Assembly: GCF_002368095.1 (NCBI RefSeq)
Contig: NZ_AP018227.1
Location: forward strand, 4,861,782-4,925,781
DNA length: 64,000 bases
Source: Calothrix parasitica NIES-267
Lineage (GTDB): Bacteria > Cyanobacteriota > Cyanobacteriia > Cyanobacteriales > Nostocaceae
Reading direction: 5' to 3'
Shown: positions 11,278 through 19,516 of the stretch, piece by piece
Layout: every line of letters starts with the position of its first letter
Numbering within the stretch: the first letter of the stretch is position 1
Translations under genes and position numbers: made by a program
Notes under the pieces: generated by a model
Databases searched by the model: none
The model's input: only the letters and a program-made list of their open reading frames with translations
Told to the model about the DNA's origin: nothing

Positions 11278-11414
11278 TCCGAAGATTGCAGAAAAACGAA
11301 CCCATCATAATTTATGCAATAAATTTCTGTGTATGCAAACAAGACTACTTGCACAATTAAAAAAAAACAATTATAAATAGCTGTTATGTCTAATTATTTA
11401 TCATTAAATCGCCA

Positions 11415-14375
11415 GTGAATGATTTGATAAGTAGCAAACAGCTAAAGATACTTTTATCTCTAAACAAATTAAAATCAACGTTTCTCTATCTATCATTACT
11501 TTGGAATATTATCACCGCAATTTCGATTCCTGCTTCTGCTCAAATAACTCCCGATACAACTTTAGATAATTCTCCCTCAAAAGTAAATTCTCAGAATTTA
11601 AATAATCTATTGATTGAAGGTGGAGTTAAAAATCAAAGCAATCTTTTTCACAGCTTTCAAGAATTCAACATTAATAAAGGACAGCAGGTTTTTTTTGCTA
11701 ATCCTCAAGGAATAAATAATATCATTACTCGCATCACCGGTAACAACCCCTCGAATATAAACGGTGTTTTAGGAGTCAACGGTTTAGCAAATTTATTTTT
11801 TATCAATCCAAACGGAATTATTTTCGGTAAAGATGCTCGTCTTGATGTAAATGGTTCTTTTATCGGTTCAACTGCTGATAGCATAAATTTTTCAGATGGT
11901 AGTTTTTTTAGTGCTATTGAACCAAATAATCCAGCTTTACTTAAAATAAACGTTCCTTTAGGATTACAGTACGGAAATAATCCCGCAGCAATTCAACTAA
12001 AACAAGCAAATTTACAGGTAAAACCCGGTAATATATTGGGTTTAATTGGTGGAAACGTTAATTTGGATAATACAACTCTCAAAGCACCGGGGGGAACAAT
12101 TCAACTAGGTGGTTTATTAAGTTCTGGAGTTGTGAATTTAAATGATTTAAAGTCTTTTAGTTTTCCAGATAATATTCAGCTTGGTGATGTCTCGTTAATA
12201 AATAAATCCAATATAGAAGTTATTGCTAGTGGTGGTGGAGATATTTTTATTAATGCAAATAATTTTAATTTGAATAATAGTAGTTTACAAGCGGGAATTA
12301 AAACAGGATTGGGAAACCAGGATGCAGTCGCAGGAGATATTAATATTAATACTACGGGTGATATTAATCTTAATCAAAATAGTAATATAAAAAATATTTT
12401 AGAATTGGATTCTGTTGGTGAAGGTGGAAAAATTGATATCCGAACAAATAACTTTTTTCTCAAAGATTCAAATATTTTGACCGATACTGAAAGTTCTGGT
12501 AATGCTGGGAATTTAACAGTTAAAGCAGAAAATAAATTTGAAATAATTTCAAGTCCCACCAATATCGCTTTAAGAGGAGAAGGAAGAAAAGGTTTATCTT
12601 CCATCACTGAAGATAATGCTACTGGGAATGGAGGTAATATCATCGTTGAATCTCCAGAAATTACTATTTCAGGTATTGGTGGAATTGATAGTAGTACCGA
12701 GGGATTGGGTGATGGAGGAACAGTAAACATATTAACTGATAGGCTTAATATTATCGAAGGAGCAGCAGTATTAAGTAATACAGAAAAGTCTGGTGATGCA
12801 GGAGAGATATTTATTCAAGCATCCGAGTTTATCGAAATCAGTAATAAGCTTAGCGATTCTAGATTTGAAAGTCGTCGTCGTCCACCAGGAGGAATTATTG
12901 CAGATGTTCGTAGAGGTAATAGGGAAGATGGAAATGGTGGCACAATTACTTTAGAAACTGCAAGATTAACTGTCAAAGAGGGAGCATTTATTACAACGGA
13001 TACTAAAGGAACGGGAAATGGAGGAAATATTACAATTAAGGCTACAGAATTAGTTGAAGTTATTGGTAGAGGAGATAATCCCAATACTCAAATAGTAACA
13101 GAAGTCAGAAATAATGCAGCAGGAAAGGGAGGTAATCTATCAATAGAAACTAAAAAACTTTTTGTAGTTAATGGTGCCAGAATCAATGTAGGAACTAGTG
13201 GTAGTGGTGATAGCGGTAATTTACATTTAAAAGCAACCGAATCAATAATATTACAAGGTAAATCTGACGATACTCCCAGTAGCATAATAGCCCAAGTTGG
13301 ACAAGATTCTAATGCGAATGGAGGTAATATTACAATTGAAACTAAAAATCTAACTATAAAAGATGGAAATCAAATTTCTGCTAGCAATTTAGGCAGAGGG
13401 AATAGTGGAAATATTAGCATTAAAGCTACGGAAGCTATAAATATAAATGGTATTTTTTCTACTACGGAAAGCTCTGATAGATTAGTTGCAGAATCTTCTC
13501 AAGATAGCAATAATTTTTTAATACCTAGCGGAATTTTTAGCAGTTCCCCAGGAATCGGTAACGCAGGTGACTTGAATATTGAAACCGGGAAATTAACTAT
13601 TAACAATAAATCTCAAATTTCAGTCAGCAGTCAACAACAAGGAGCAGCAGGTAATTTAACGATTCAAGGAAATCAAATTTATCTTGATAATTCTATTATC
13701 AGCGCTGAAACTGTAGCGGGAGATAAAGGAAGTATTTATTTTAATGGTAAAGATATTCGATTAAGAAGAGGAATTCAGGTAACAACAAATGCAACTCAAA
13801 CCGCTACGGGAGGTAATATTGATATTGATACAAATACTTTAGTTGGTTTAGAAAACAGCGATATTACAGCTAATGCTGAAGATAATTTTGGTGGAAGAGT
13901 AATTATCAACGCTGAAGCACTTTTTGGAATTGCATTTAGAGATTTTCTGACATTAGAAAGCGATATTACCGCGACCTCTGCATTGGGAGCAGAATTTAAC
14001 GGTGTTGTGGAAATCAACACTCCCGATATTGACCCGACATCTGCATTAGAGGAATTACCTGAAGGATTTACCGATTCATCGCAAATTCAAGCTGGATGTG
14101 CTGCTGACGGAGGAAATCGCTTTGCTGAAACCGGAAGGGGTGGTTTACCAAAAACTCCCCAAGAAGTTTTACGTTCCCAGGTAGTTGTAGAAGATTGGAG
14201 AGTTTCTGCTGGAGAAGAAATTGAGAAAGCAGAAATACAACCGAAAAAAGATAAATTTACTCCAATTGTAGAAGCTCGGGGATGGATTGTAAATCAAGAT
14301 GGTGTTGTGGAATTTGTGACTAATTTACCTCAAGAGAATATTATTTATAAAAATCATTCATTTAACTGTGGTTAG
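11415..14375 (+). CDS. TPS-type exoprotein, filamentous haemagglutinin N-terminal domain
   Basis: 986 residues. A long signal-peptide region ends at about residue 43 (PASAQ). The two-partner-secretion/haemagglutination-activity domain follows at residues ~43-170, with the hallmark NLFHSFQEFNI and NLFFINPNGIIFG motifs; this domain directs export through a TpsB pore in the known families. The rest is a predicted beta-helix of repeated GNGGNI/GNAGNL turns. The C-terminus has the cyanobacterial S-layer-like ending (GRGGLP, then EARGWIVNQDGVVEF). It is intact and closely resembles 24386-27358; three damaged relatives lie at 35438, 45544 and 49306. No TpsB gene is in the window. The neighbouring CHAT-TPR gene is 360 bases downstream across a miniature element, so co-transcription is uncertain. 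Likely a surface or secreted adhesin-like protein; ligand unknown. Confidence 0.88.
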   Translation: MNDLISSKQLKILLSLNKLKSTFLYLSLLWNIITAISIPASAQITPDTTLDNSPSKVNSQNLNNLLIEGGVKNQSNLFHSFQEFNINKGQQVFFANPQGINNIITRITGNNPSNINGVLGVNGLANLFFINPNGIIFGKDARLDVNGSFIGSTADSINFSDGSFFSAIEPNNPALLKINVPLGLQYGNNPAAIQLKQANLQVKPGNILGLIGGNVNLDNTTLKAPGGTIQLGGLLSSGVVNLNDLKSFSFPDNIQLGDVSLINKSNIEVIASGGGDIFINANNFNLNNSSLQAGIKTGLGNQDAVAGDININTTGDINLNQNSNIKNILELDSVGEGGKIDIRTNNFFLKDSNILTDTESSGNAGNLTVKAENKFEIISSPTNIALRGEGRKGLSSITEDNATGNGGNIIVESPEITISGIGGIDSSTEGLGDGGTVNILTDRLNIIEGAAVLSNTEKSGDAGEIFIQASEFIEISNKLSDSRFESRRRPPGGIIADVRRGNREDGNGGTITLETARLTVKEGAFITTDTKGTGNGGNITIKATELVEVIGRGDNPNTQIVTEVRNNAAGKGGNLSIETKKLFVVNGARINVGTSGSGDSGNLHLKATESIILQGKSDDTPSSIIAQVGQDSNANGGNITIETKNLTIKDGNQISASNLGRGNSGNISIKATEAININGIFSTTESSDRLVAESSQDSNNFLIPSGIFSSSPGIGNAGDLNIETGKLTINNKSQISVSSQQQGAAGNLTIQGNQIYLDNSIISAETVAGDKGSIYFNGKDIRLRRGIQVTTNATQTATGGNIDIDTNTLVGLENSDITANAEDNFGGRVIINAEALFGIAFRDFLTLESDITATSALGAEFNGVVEINTPDIDPTSALEELPEGFTDSSQIQAGCAADGGNRFAETGRGGLPKTPQEVLRSQVVVEDWRVSAGEEIEKAEIQPKKDKFTPIVEARGWIVNQDGVVEFVTNLPQENIIYKNHSFNCG

Positions 14376-14450
14376 TTGTAATCATTCAATGATGACAAAA
14401 ATTATCAAAGGTTTTAGTATTTAAATAAATTAATTTTGTGATTAAATGAC

Positions 14451-14614
14451 AGTCCTATTTATAGGACTTTTGCTGTTAGACCGGGGTTTGCAACCCCGGT
14501 TGGGTGTGCGAGAAAACATACCCTACCACATTTATTTTTAGCGATACTTATTCTATATAACCCGACCGGGAATGCAATTCCCAGTCTAATAGCTCAAGTC
14601 CTATAAATAGGACT
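14451..14614. mobile_element. MITE-like element with 18-bp terminal inverted repeats
   Basis: AGTCCTATTTATAGGACT at 14451-14468 is the exact reverse complement of 14597-14614. Inside, 14475-14504 (CCGGGGTTTGCAACCCCGG core) and 14561-14589 form a second, imperfect inverted pair. The 164 bases have no coding capacity and fill most of the 360-base gap between the exoprotein and CHAT genes. The rest of the gap is AT-rich and shows nothing else recognisable. Confidence 0.75.
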
Positions 14615-14735
14615 AAAATTCAAAAAGCAAAAGCTAATTTTATCTACATTTAATTTTTATAAAAAAAACAAATTGACAACCTATGTAAAATTGGATAAAA
14701 CCTTAACAAAGAAAGTTGAATTAAAAGAATAAACA

Positions 14736-17309
14736 ATGAAGATTAAACGAATTTTAATTCTAGGATTATTAACTTTTCTGCTAATTACAAATTTTATTCC
14801 AATAGTCAATGCTCGTTCCGTGAAGTCCCTTAACTCTATTTCTAAATCATCCAAAAATATCAACTCTTCCCCAACTCTATTAAATCAAGGTAAGCAATTT
14901 TACGACGAAGGGAATTTTGCAGCAGCAGCAGAAGTATGGGAAAAAGCTGTTAATAACTATTCGCTAAATAAAGAAAAACGCAATCTAGCTTTAGCCTACA
15001 GATATTTAGCAATTGTTTATCAAGATTTAGGTAAATGGAAAGCAGCAAATAAAGCGATTTCTCAATCCTTGAAGCTAGCTGAAAATATTAACGATAGATT
15101 CCTTTACGCTCAAATTCTTAATACTCAAGCTCGCTACCAACTTAATACGGGTAATACTCAAGCCGCTTTAGAAACTTGGAAGCAAGCGGAATCTATATAT
15201 AAATCTCTCAAAGATAATCAAGGAATTATTTTAACTCAAATCAATCAAGCCCAAGCATTACAAAATCTGGGATTTTATCGACGCTCGCGGGATATTTTAG
15301 AGCAGGTTAATCAAAATATTCAAACTGTTTCTGATTTATCACTAAAAGCCAAAAGTTTATTGAGCTTAGGTGTTGCTTTAGAAGTTGTAGGAGATTTAGA
15401 AAAGTCTCAAAATGTTTTATCTGAAAGCTTAATTATTGCTCAGGATATAAATTCTAGTCAAATAGGAGAAACCTATTTAAGACTGGGTAATACAGCAAGA
15501 GCAAGAGAAGATTTTGAACAAGCAGAAAATTATTATCAGCAAGCAATAGATAATTCACAATCATCTCTATTAAAACTACAAGCACAAATTAACCAATTGA
15601 GCTTATTGATTAAAACAGAACAAACTAAAAAAGCTTTTACATTAATACCCGAAATCAAATATTTATTCGTTAAACTTCCTCCCAGTCGGACTAAAATTTA
15701 CGCTCAAGTCAACTTTGTTAATAATTTAATTAATCTAGAAAATAATATAAAAACTAAAGTCCCAAATATCAGCAATCAAGAACTAGCGAAAATATTAGCT
15801 ACATCAGTCACCGAAGCAAAACAATTAAAAGACTTCAAAGCTCAATCTTACGCTTTAGGAGAATTAGGATATCTCTACGAACAAAACAAACAATCATCAG
15901 AAGCACTTCAATTAACCAACCAAGCACTTACCATAGCCCAAGATTTACAAGCTACAGAAACCATTCCCATGTTACGCTGGCAGCAAGGACGTATACTCAA
16001 AGCACGGGGAGATAAAAATCAAGCTATTAATGCTTATTCGGAAGCTATCAAAGGTATAGAATCACTACGTCGTGACTTAGTTGCAGTTAATTCCGAAAAC
16101 TCTGATATGCAGTTTTCATTTCGTAAACGAGTTGAACCTGTATATCGTCAATTAGTAGAGCTACTTGTACAGGATATAGATAAACTTCCTCAAGCAACAA
16201 AACAGCAATATCTGGAGAAATCAAGATTAACAATTGAAGGATTGCAGCAGCGAGAATTAGAAAACTTTTTCAGAGCAGCTTGTTTAACAGCAAGAAAGCA
16301 AAATATTGACAATATTGATACAGAAGCAGCAGTAATTTATCCAATTATTCTCGATAACAGTTTAGAAACAATTATTTCCCTTCCCGGAAAGCCTTTAAAA
16401 CATTACAGTACAAAGCTTGATTCACAAGAAAGAATAAAAGTATTTCAAGAAGTACGACAATATTTAAATCCAGTGTTCAAATCTACCGACGTACTACCAT
16501 CCGCTCAAAAAATATACGATTTATTAATACGTCCCGCAGAAAAAGATTTACAACAACAAAACATCAAAACATTAGTATTTGTCCTTGATGGACGTTTACG
16601 CAGTTTACCAATGGGAGTACTTCACGACGGTGAAAAATATTTAATCGAAAAATACAATATTGCTTTAACCCCAGGATTGCAGCTTCTACCAGTAAGTCCT
16701 ATTTCTTTTGCAAAACGCAACACCTTAACCGCTGGTTTAGCAGTTTCTCGTCAAGGTTTTTCAGCATTACCTGGTGTAGAAAGAGAAATTAAACAAATCA
16801 ATCAAATTGTCCCCAGCAAAACCCTATTAAATGAAAGATTTTCCAAAGATATAATCGGAAAACAAATTAAAAACATTCCATTTTCCGTAATTCACTTTGC
16901 TACCCACGGTCAGTTTAGCTCCAAAGCAAAAGACACCTTCGTTTTGACTTGGGATGATAAAATTCAAGTTAATGACTTTAATCAATTACTGCAAAGAAAT
17001 AACGACAAAGAAGCAATAGAATTATTAGTTCTTAGTGCTTGTAAAACAGCAAAAGGTGACGAACGAGCCATTTTAGGATTAGCAGGAATAGCAGTCCGTT
17101 CCGGAGCAAGAAGTACCATTGCAACCTTGTGGTCGGTAAGAGACAAATCCACATCAGAAATGATGACGCAATTTTACCGCAATCTCGCTCAAACAAACGT
17201 AAGTAAAGCCCAAGCATTGCGTCAAGCACAATTATCTCTGCTCAAAAATCCTAAATACAAACATCCCTATTACTGGTCGCCATTTATTTTAGTCGGTAAT
17301 TGGCAGTAA
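14736..17309 (+). CDS. Secreted TPR-CHAT protein (caspase-like peptidase fold)
   Basis: 857 residues. An N-terminal signal peptide (hydrophobic ILILGLLTFLLI core, residues ~5-27) indicates export. Tetratricopeptide repeats cover about residues 45-450 (GKQFYDEGNFAAAAEVWEKA is the first). A CHAT domain fills residues ~540-857. The His-Cys dyad expected of CHAT peptidases is visible: His724 in HFATHGQFSS and Cys769 in LSACKTAKG, followed by the conserved GLAGIAVRSGARS and ATLWSV segments. CHAT proteins are caspase/separase-fold proteases, usually triggered through their repeats. Here the target would be in the envelope or outside the cell. The neighbouring TPS exoprotein is a plausible partner or substrate, but this is inference from position. 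A paralogue with the same architecture is at 30106-32655. Confidence 0.87.
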   Translation: MKIKRILILGLLTFLLITNFIPIVNARSVKSLNSISKSSKNINSSPTLLNQGKQFYDEGNFAAAAEVWEKAVNNYSLNKEKRNLALAYRYLAIVYQDLGKWKAANKAISQSLKLAENINDRFLYAQILNTQARYQLNTGNTQAALETWKQAESIYKSLKDNQGIILTQINQAQALQNLGFYRRSRDILEQVNQNIQTVSDLSLKAKSLLSLGVALEVVGDLEKSQNVLSESLIIAQDINSSQIGETYLRLGNTARAREDFEQAENYYQQAIDNSQSSLLKLQAQINQLSLLIKTEQTKKAFTLIPEIKYLFVKLPPSRTKIYAQVNFVNNLINLENNIKTKVPNISNQELAKILATSVTEAKQLKDFKAQSYALGELGYLYEQNKQSSEALQLTNQALTIAQDLQATETIPMLRWQQGRILKARGDKNQAINAYSEAIKGIESLRRDLVAVNSENSDMQFSFRKRVEPVYRQLVELLVQDIDKLPQATKQQYLEKSRLTIEGLQQRELENFFRAACLTARKQNIDNIDTEAAVIYPIILDNSLETIISLPGKPLKHYSTKLDSQERIKVFQEVRQYLNPVFKSTDVLPSAQKIYDLLIRPAEKDLQQQNIKTLVFVLDGRLRSLPMGVLHDGEKYLIEKYNIALTPGLQLLPVSPISFAKRNTLTAGLAVSRQGFSALPGVEREIKQINQIVPSKTLLNERFSKDIIGKQIKNIPFSVIHFATHGQFSSKAKDTFVLTWDDKIQVNDFNQLLQRNNDKEAIELLVLSACKTAKGDERAILGLAGIAVRSGARSTIATLWSVRDKSTSEMMTQFYRNLAQTNVSKAQALRQAQLSLLKNPKYKHPYYWSPFILVGNWQ

Positions 17310-17313
17310 TATA

Positions 17314-17341
17314 GGTCAAAGGTTAAAGGTTAAAGGTTAAA
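17314..17341. repeat. Heptamer tandem repeat (GGTTAAA x4)
   Basis: Four 7-base units (GGTCAAA then three GGTTAAA) begin four bases after the CHAT stop codon. This is the short tandem repeat type common after cyanobacterial genes. Confidence 0.7.
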
Positions 17342-17352
17342 GTTAATATTTG

Positions 17353-17457
17353 TAGGGTGTGTAACGGCTTGACTATTTATCGATATAAACTATATTTTTG
17401 AAAATGCCGTTACGCACCATTCACTGAAGATAAAAACAAATAATCTCTCTATTCTCC
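17353..17457. repeat. ~105-bp direct repeat, left copy, with GGGTGTGTAACGGC hairpin
   Basis: Starts TAGGGTGTGTAACGGC and contains the pairing arm GCCGTTACGCACC, so the first ~70 bases form a hairpin. A copy at 18651-18757 is in the same orientation and closely similar throughout. The two bracket the HicA-like/HTH gene pair. Two more diverged copies lie at 32760-32970. Confidence 0.75.
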
Positions 17458-17530
17458 TTCCTCTGTGTCCTTAGCGTCCTCTGCGGTTTTTTATCTCCTC
17501 TCCCCTTCTAAGAAATTACCTGAAAGAATT

Positions 17531-17657
17531 AGGACTTACGCAAAAGTAACGTAATTACGTCATTACGAGCGGTAGCGACGTAATCTCATCAGACGCTGGG
17601 ATTGCTTCCCTACACTACGTTTCGGTCGCAATGACAATTTTGCTTTGCGTAAGTCCT
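17531..17657. mobile_element. MITE-like element with AGGACTTACGCAA terminal inverted repeats
   Basis: 127 bases begin AGGACTTACGCAA and end TTGCGTAAGTCCT, which are exact reverse complements. Internal arms (ATTACGAGCGGTAGCGACG and CGGTCGCAATGAC) also partly pair. It is non-coding and lies just upstream of the operator-like repeat of the next operon. Confidence 0.75.
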
Positions 17658-17680
17658 GAGAATAATAAATTCCTGATTTC

Positions 17681-17720
17681 TTGAAACAGTTGGTTGTCAC
17701 TTGACAACTAACTGTTTCAA
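17681..17720. promoter_or_regulatory. Operator-like long inverted repeat upstream of HicA-like/HTH pair
   Basis: TTGAAACAGTTGGTTGTCA (17681-17699) pairs with TGACAACTAACTGTTTCAA (17702-17720) with a single mismatch. It ends 27 bases before the ATG at 17748. Because the second gene encodes a helix-turn-helix protein, this is a good candidate for its autoregulatory operator. A transcribed hairpin is the alternative. Confidence 0.6.
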
Positions 17721-17747
17721 GTTTACTCTGTGAAAATAAAGGTTGTG

Positions 17748-18020
17748 ATGAAAAGACGTTCTCATCCAAAATCGGAGGTTGAAGCTGCCTTGAAGTATGC
17801 TGAACAAAATGGCTGGTACGTTGATATGGGTGGTTCACATGCTTGGGGTAAGATTTATTGTCCCTACAACGATAAAGAATGTAGATGTGGAATTTTTTGT
17901 ATATCTAGTGTTTGGAGTACCCCAAAAAATGCAGGAAATCATGGGAAGCAGATTCGTCGGATAGTGGATAACTGTACAAGACATAACATTACAAATGATT
18001 CTTGCGAACAAGAGGGATAA
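17748..18020 (+). CDS. HicA-like small protein, first gene of a putative toxin-antitoxin-like pair
   Basis: 90 residues from the ATG at 17748, which has an AAGG site 6 bases upstream; a GTG at 17730 would add six residues. The fold pattern resembles HicA-type dsRBD-like toxins: HPKSEVEAALKYAEQNGW followed by GGSHAWG with the key His, then a Cys-rich middle (CPYNDKECRCGIFC) and STPKNAGNHGKQIRRIVDNC. I recognise the combination as a conserved bacterial family, but the HicA assignment is by motif resemblance only. The stop codon is three bases before the next start, so the two are surely translated from one mRNA. The perfect-looking inverted repeat just upstream suggests autoregulation. The clustered cysteines could bind a metal. 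Confidence 0.6.
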   Translation: MKRRSHPKSEVEAALKYAEQNGWYVDMGGSHAWGKIYCPYNDKECRCGIFCISSVWSTPKNAGNHGKQIRRIVDNCTRHNITNDSCEQEG

Positions 18021-18023
18021 CCA

Positions 18024-18551
18024 ATGAAAGAGTATGAATTTACTTTAAAGTTTAATCTCCAAAATTCTCAATCTGACCCCGATATTCATGTTGAGAAGTT
18101 ATACGAAGGTGGTTGTGACGATGCTTTAATTGGAATTGGGAAGAAAGGATATATTTCGTTGAATTTTATTCGTGAAGCATCATCAGCTTATGAGGCTGTT
18201 TCTAGCGCTATTATTGATGTCAAAAGAGTTATGACCTACGCGACTTTAATTGAAGCTACACCCGATTTTGTTGGTTTAACAGATGTAGCTAAAATCCTTG
18301 GATGTACTCGACAAAATATCAGGAAACTCATTATAACAAATGAACCATTTGCTCCAATTCCTGTTTACGAAGGTACACCTTCTATTTGGCATTTGGCAGA
18401 AGTATTAATATGGTTGAGAGGAACTAAGAAATATGCGATTGATGATGCATTAATAGAGGTTGCGAAAATAAATATGAACATTAATCTTGCTAATAGTTTG
18501 CAAAAAGTAGAGCCACATCTTCAAGAAAATATTAAAGACTTGGTTAGCTAA
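18024..18551 (+). CDS. HTH DNA-binding protein, partner of HicA-like protein
   Basis: 175 residues. The N-terminal ~75 residues (KEYEFTLKFNL to AVSSAIIDVKRV) resemble the HicB-like small beta-alpha module in which a GCDDALIG segment precedes a helix. Residues ~85-130 hold a helix-turn-helix (VGLTDVAKILGCTRQNIRKL) of MerR/excisionase style, followed by a Trp-containing helix (IWHLAEVLIWLRG). Such two-domain partners neutralise a toxin and repress the operon. It is spaced three bases from the upstream gene. What it binds is probably the 17681-17720 repeat. Antitoxin function is inferred, not shown by sequence. Confidence 0.6.
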   Translation: MKEYEFTLKFNLQNSQSDPDIHVEKLYEGGCDDALIGIGKKGYISLNFIREASSAYEAVSSAIIDVKRVMTYATLIEATPDFVGLTDVAKILGCTRQNIRKLIITNEPFAPIPVYEGTPSIWHLAEVLIWLRGTKKYAIDDALIEVAKINMNINLANSLQKVEPHLQENIKDLVS

Positions 18552-18650
18552 GTAAAGGATTTCCAATTACAAAAAATGTTCAATCTGGAAACCAAAATCT
18601 CTTCTAATTCTCTTCCCTCTGCGTCCTCTACGGTCATATAGCAATATTCC

Positions 18651-18757
18651 TAGGGTGTGTAACGGCTTGACTGTTTATCGATATAAACTATAAGTTAAAA
18701 AATGCCCTTACGCACCATTCACTTACTCTAACAACAAATCATCTCTCTTATTCTTCT
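18651..18757. repeat. ~105-bp direct repeat, right copy
   Basis: Same orientation and near-identical start (TAGGGTGTGTAACGGCTTGA) as 17353-17457, with the same hairpin and the same tail (AATCATCTCTCTTATTC type). The two copies lie 1.3 kb apart around the HicA-like/HTH module and the 17531 element. Confidence 0.75.
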
Positions 18758-18823
18758 TTCAAATCACTGGAGATGTAGCAGTGCTAGGTCTCTACATGGG
18801 TTTTCATGTTTTCTACACAAGTA

Positions 18824-18985
18824 TTACTTTTCCCACAAATCACCTGAAACATACGTCTTTTGATATAGCGACTCAAGCCATTTTTTGATTAACCTATCTA
18901 TTAACTGTTCGTAAGATTCACTCGATAAAACTTCAAATAATTCATCTTTTTCCATTCCAAAACCATATTTATCATTGACAGACAT
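18824..18985 (-). CDS. Small hypothetical acidic/helical protein (53 aa)
   Basis: A minus-strand frame starts ATG at 18985 with AGGAGA about 6 bases upstream, a good ribosome-binding site. The product begins MSVNDKYGFGMEKDELFEVL and ends VSGDLWEK. It is helical in character (YEQLIDRLIKKWLESLYQ) and has no membrane segment. I do not recognise the family. The strong ribosome site and gene-like codons support it, but its size leaves doubt. It lies alone between two repeat clusters. Confidence 0.45.
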   Translation of the reverse strand: MSVNDKYGFGMEKDELFEVLSSESYEQLIDRLIKKWLESLYQKTYVSGDLWEK

Positions 18986-19516
18986 TGTCTTTCTCCTATA
19001 TATATAAGGTTAAAATTTATATTTATCTTAGAAATCGAGCCTGTAGCTAAGCTGTTTTCCTTTCTGTAAACTATCTTAAGCGCCATTTTCTTAACTGCAA
19101 ATATATAAAAGTTGATATCTTTCTCTGTTAACTTATGTAAAGTTGATAAAAGTTGATAAAAGTTGATAACTTTTCTAGTCAAAGCCTTGAGATAGTTATT
19201 TTTGGTAAAAAGTTTTACTTATAAAACAATCAAACACAGATATAACACTAAAAAAAATCAAATCTCTAAACCCTTACAAAGATTTGATTTGAGGTATTTA
19301 AATCCCAATTGTTTACAAGAAATTGGGATTATTTTACTTATAGTTTATCTCTGCTTTATTTTCTATCAAATTTGATGGGTGATATTCCCGATGTTGATTT
19401 CGACATTTATCAACATAGAATTAGAGTTAATTCTTCAATTTTGTGGTGAGTTAAATTAAATATTTTGCCTCACTTTAAATAAACATAAACTACACCTTTA
19501 AATACACCTAAAGACA
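18986..19516. other. Non-coding region upstream of repetitive protein gene
   Basis: 531 bases without a convincing gene. It holds AGTTGATAAA tandem repeats at 19141-19174 and an AT-rich leader. An imperfect repeat of 'caaatctctaaa/caaagatttgatttg' type near 19258-19285 could form a hairpin. It probably contains the promoter of 19517. Confidence 0.5.
19141..19174. repeat. AGTTGATAAA tandem repeat ending in AAAAGTT-GAT-AACTTTT palindrome
   Basis: Three 10-base units AGTTGATAAA stand in tandem, with a further AAAGTTGATATC at 19107 and AAAGTTGATA at 19137. The last unit runs into a palindrome AAAAGTTGATAACTTTT. Related copies occur upstream of the exoprotein genes at 24201 and near 45345, suggesting a shared regulatory site, though this is unproven. 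Confidence 0.55.

Noticed and set aside
18901-19182. 93-codon minus-strand frame
   Set aside because: Runs through the AGTTGATAAA repeats and the promoter of the better-supported small gene at 18824-18985.
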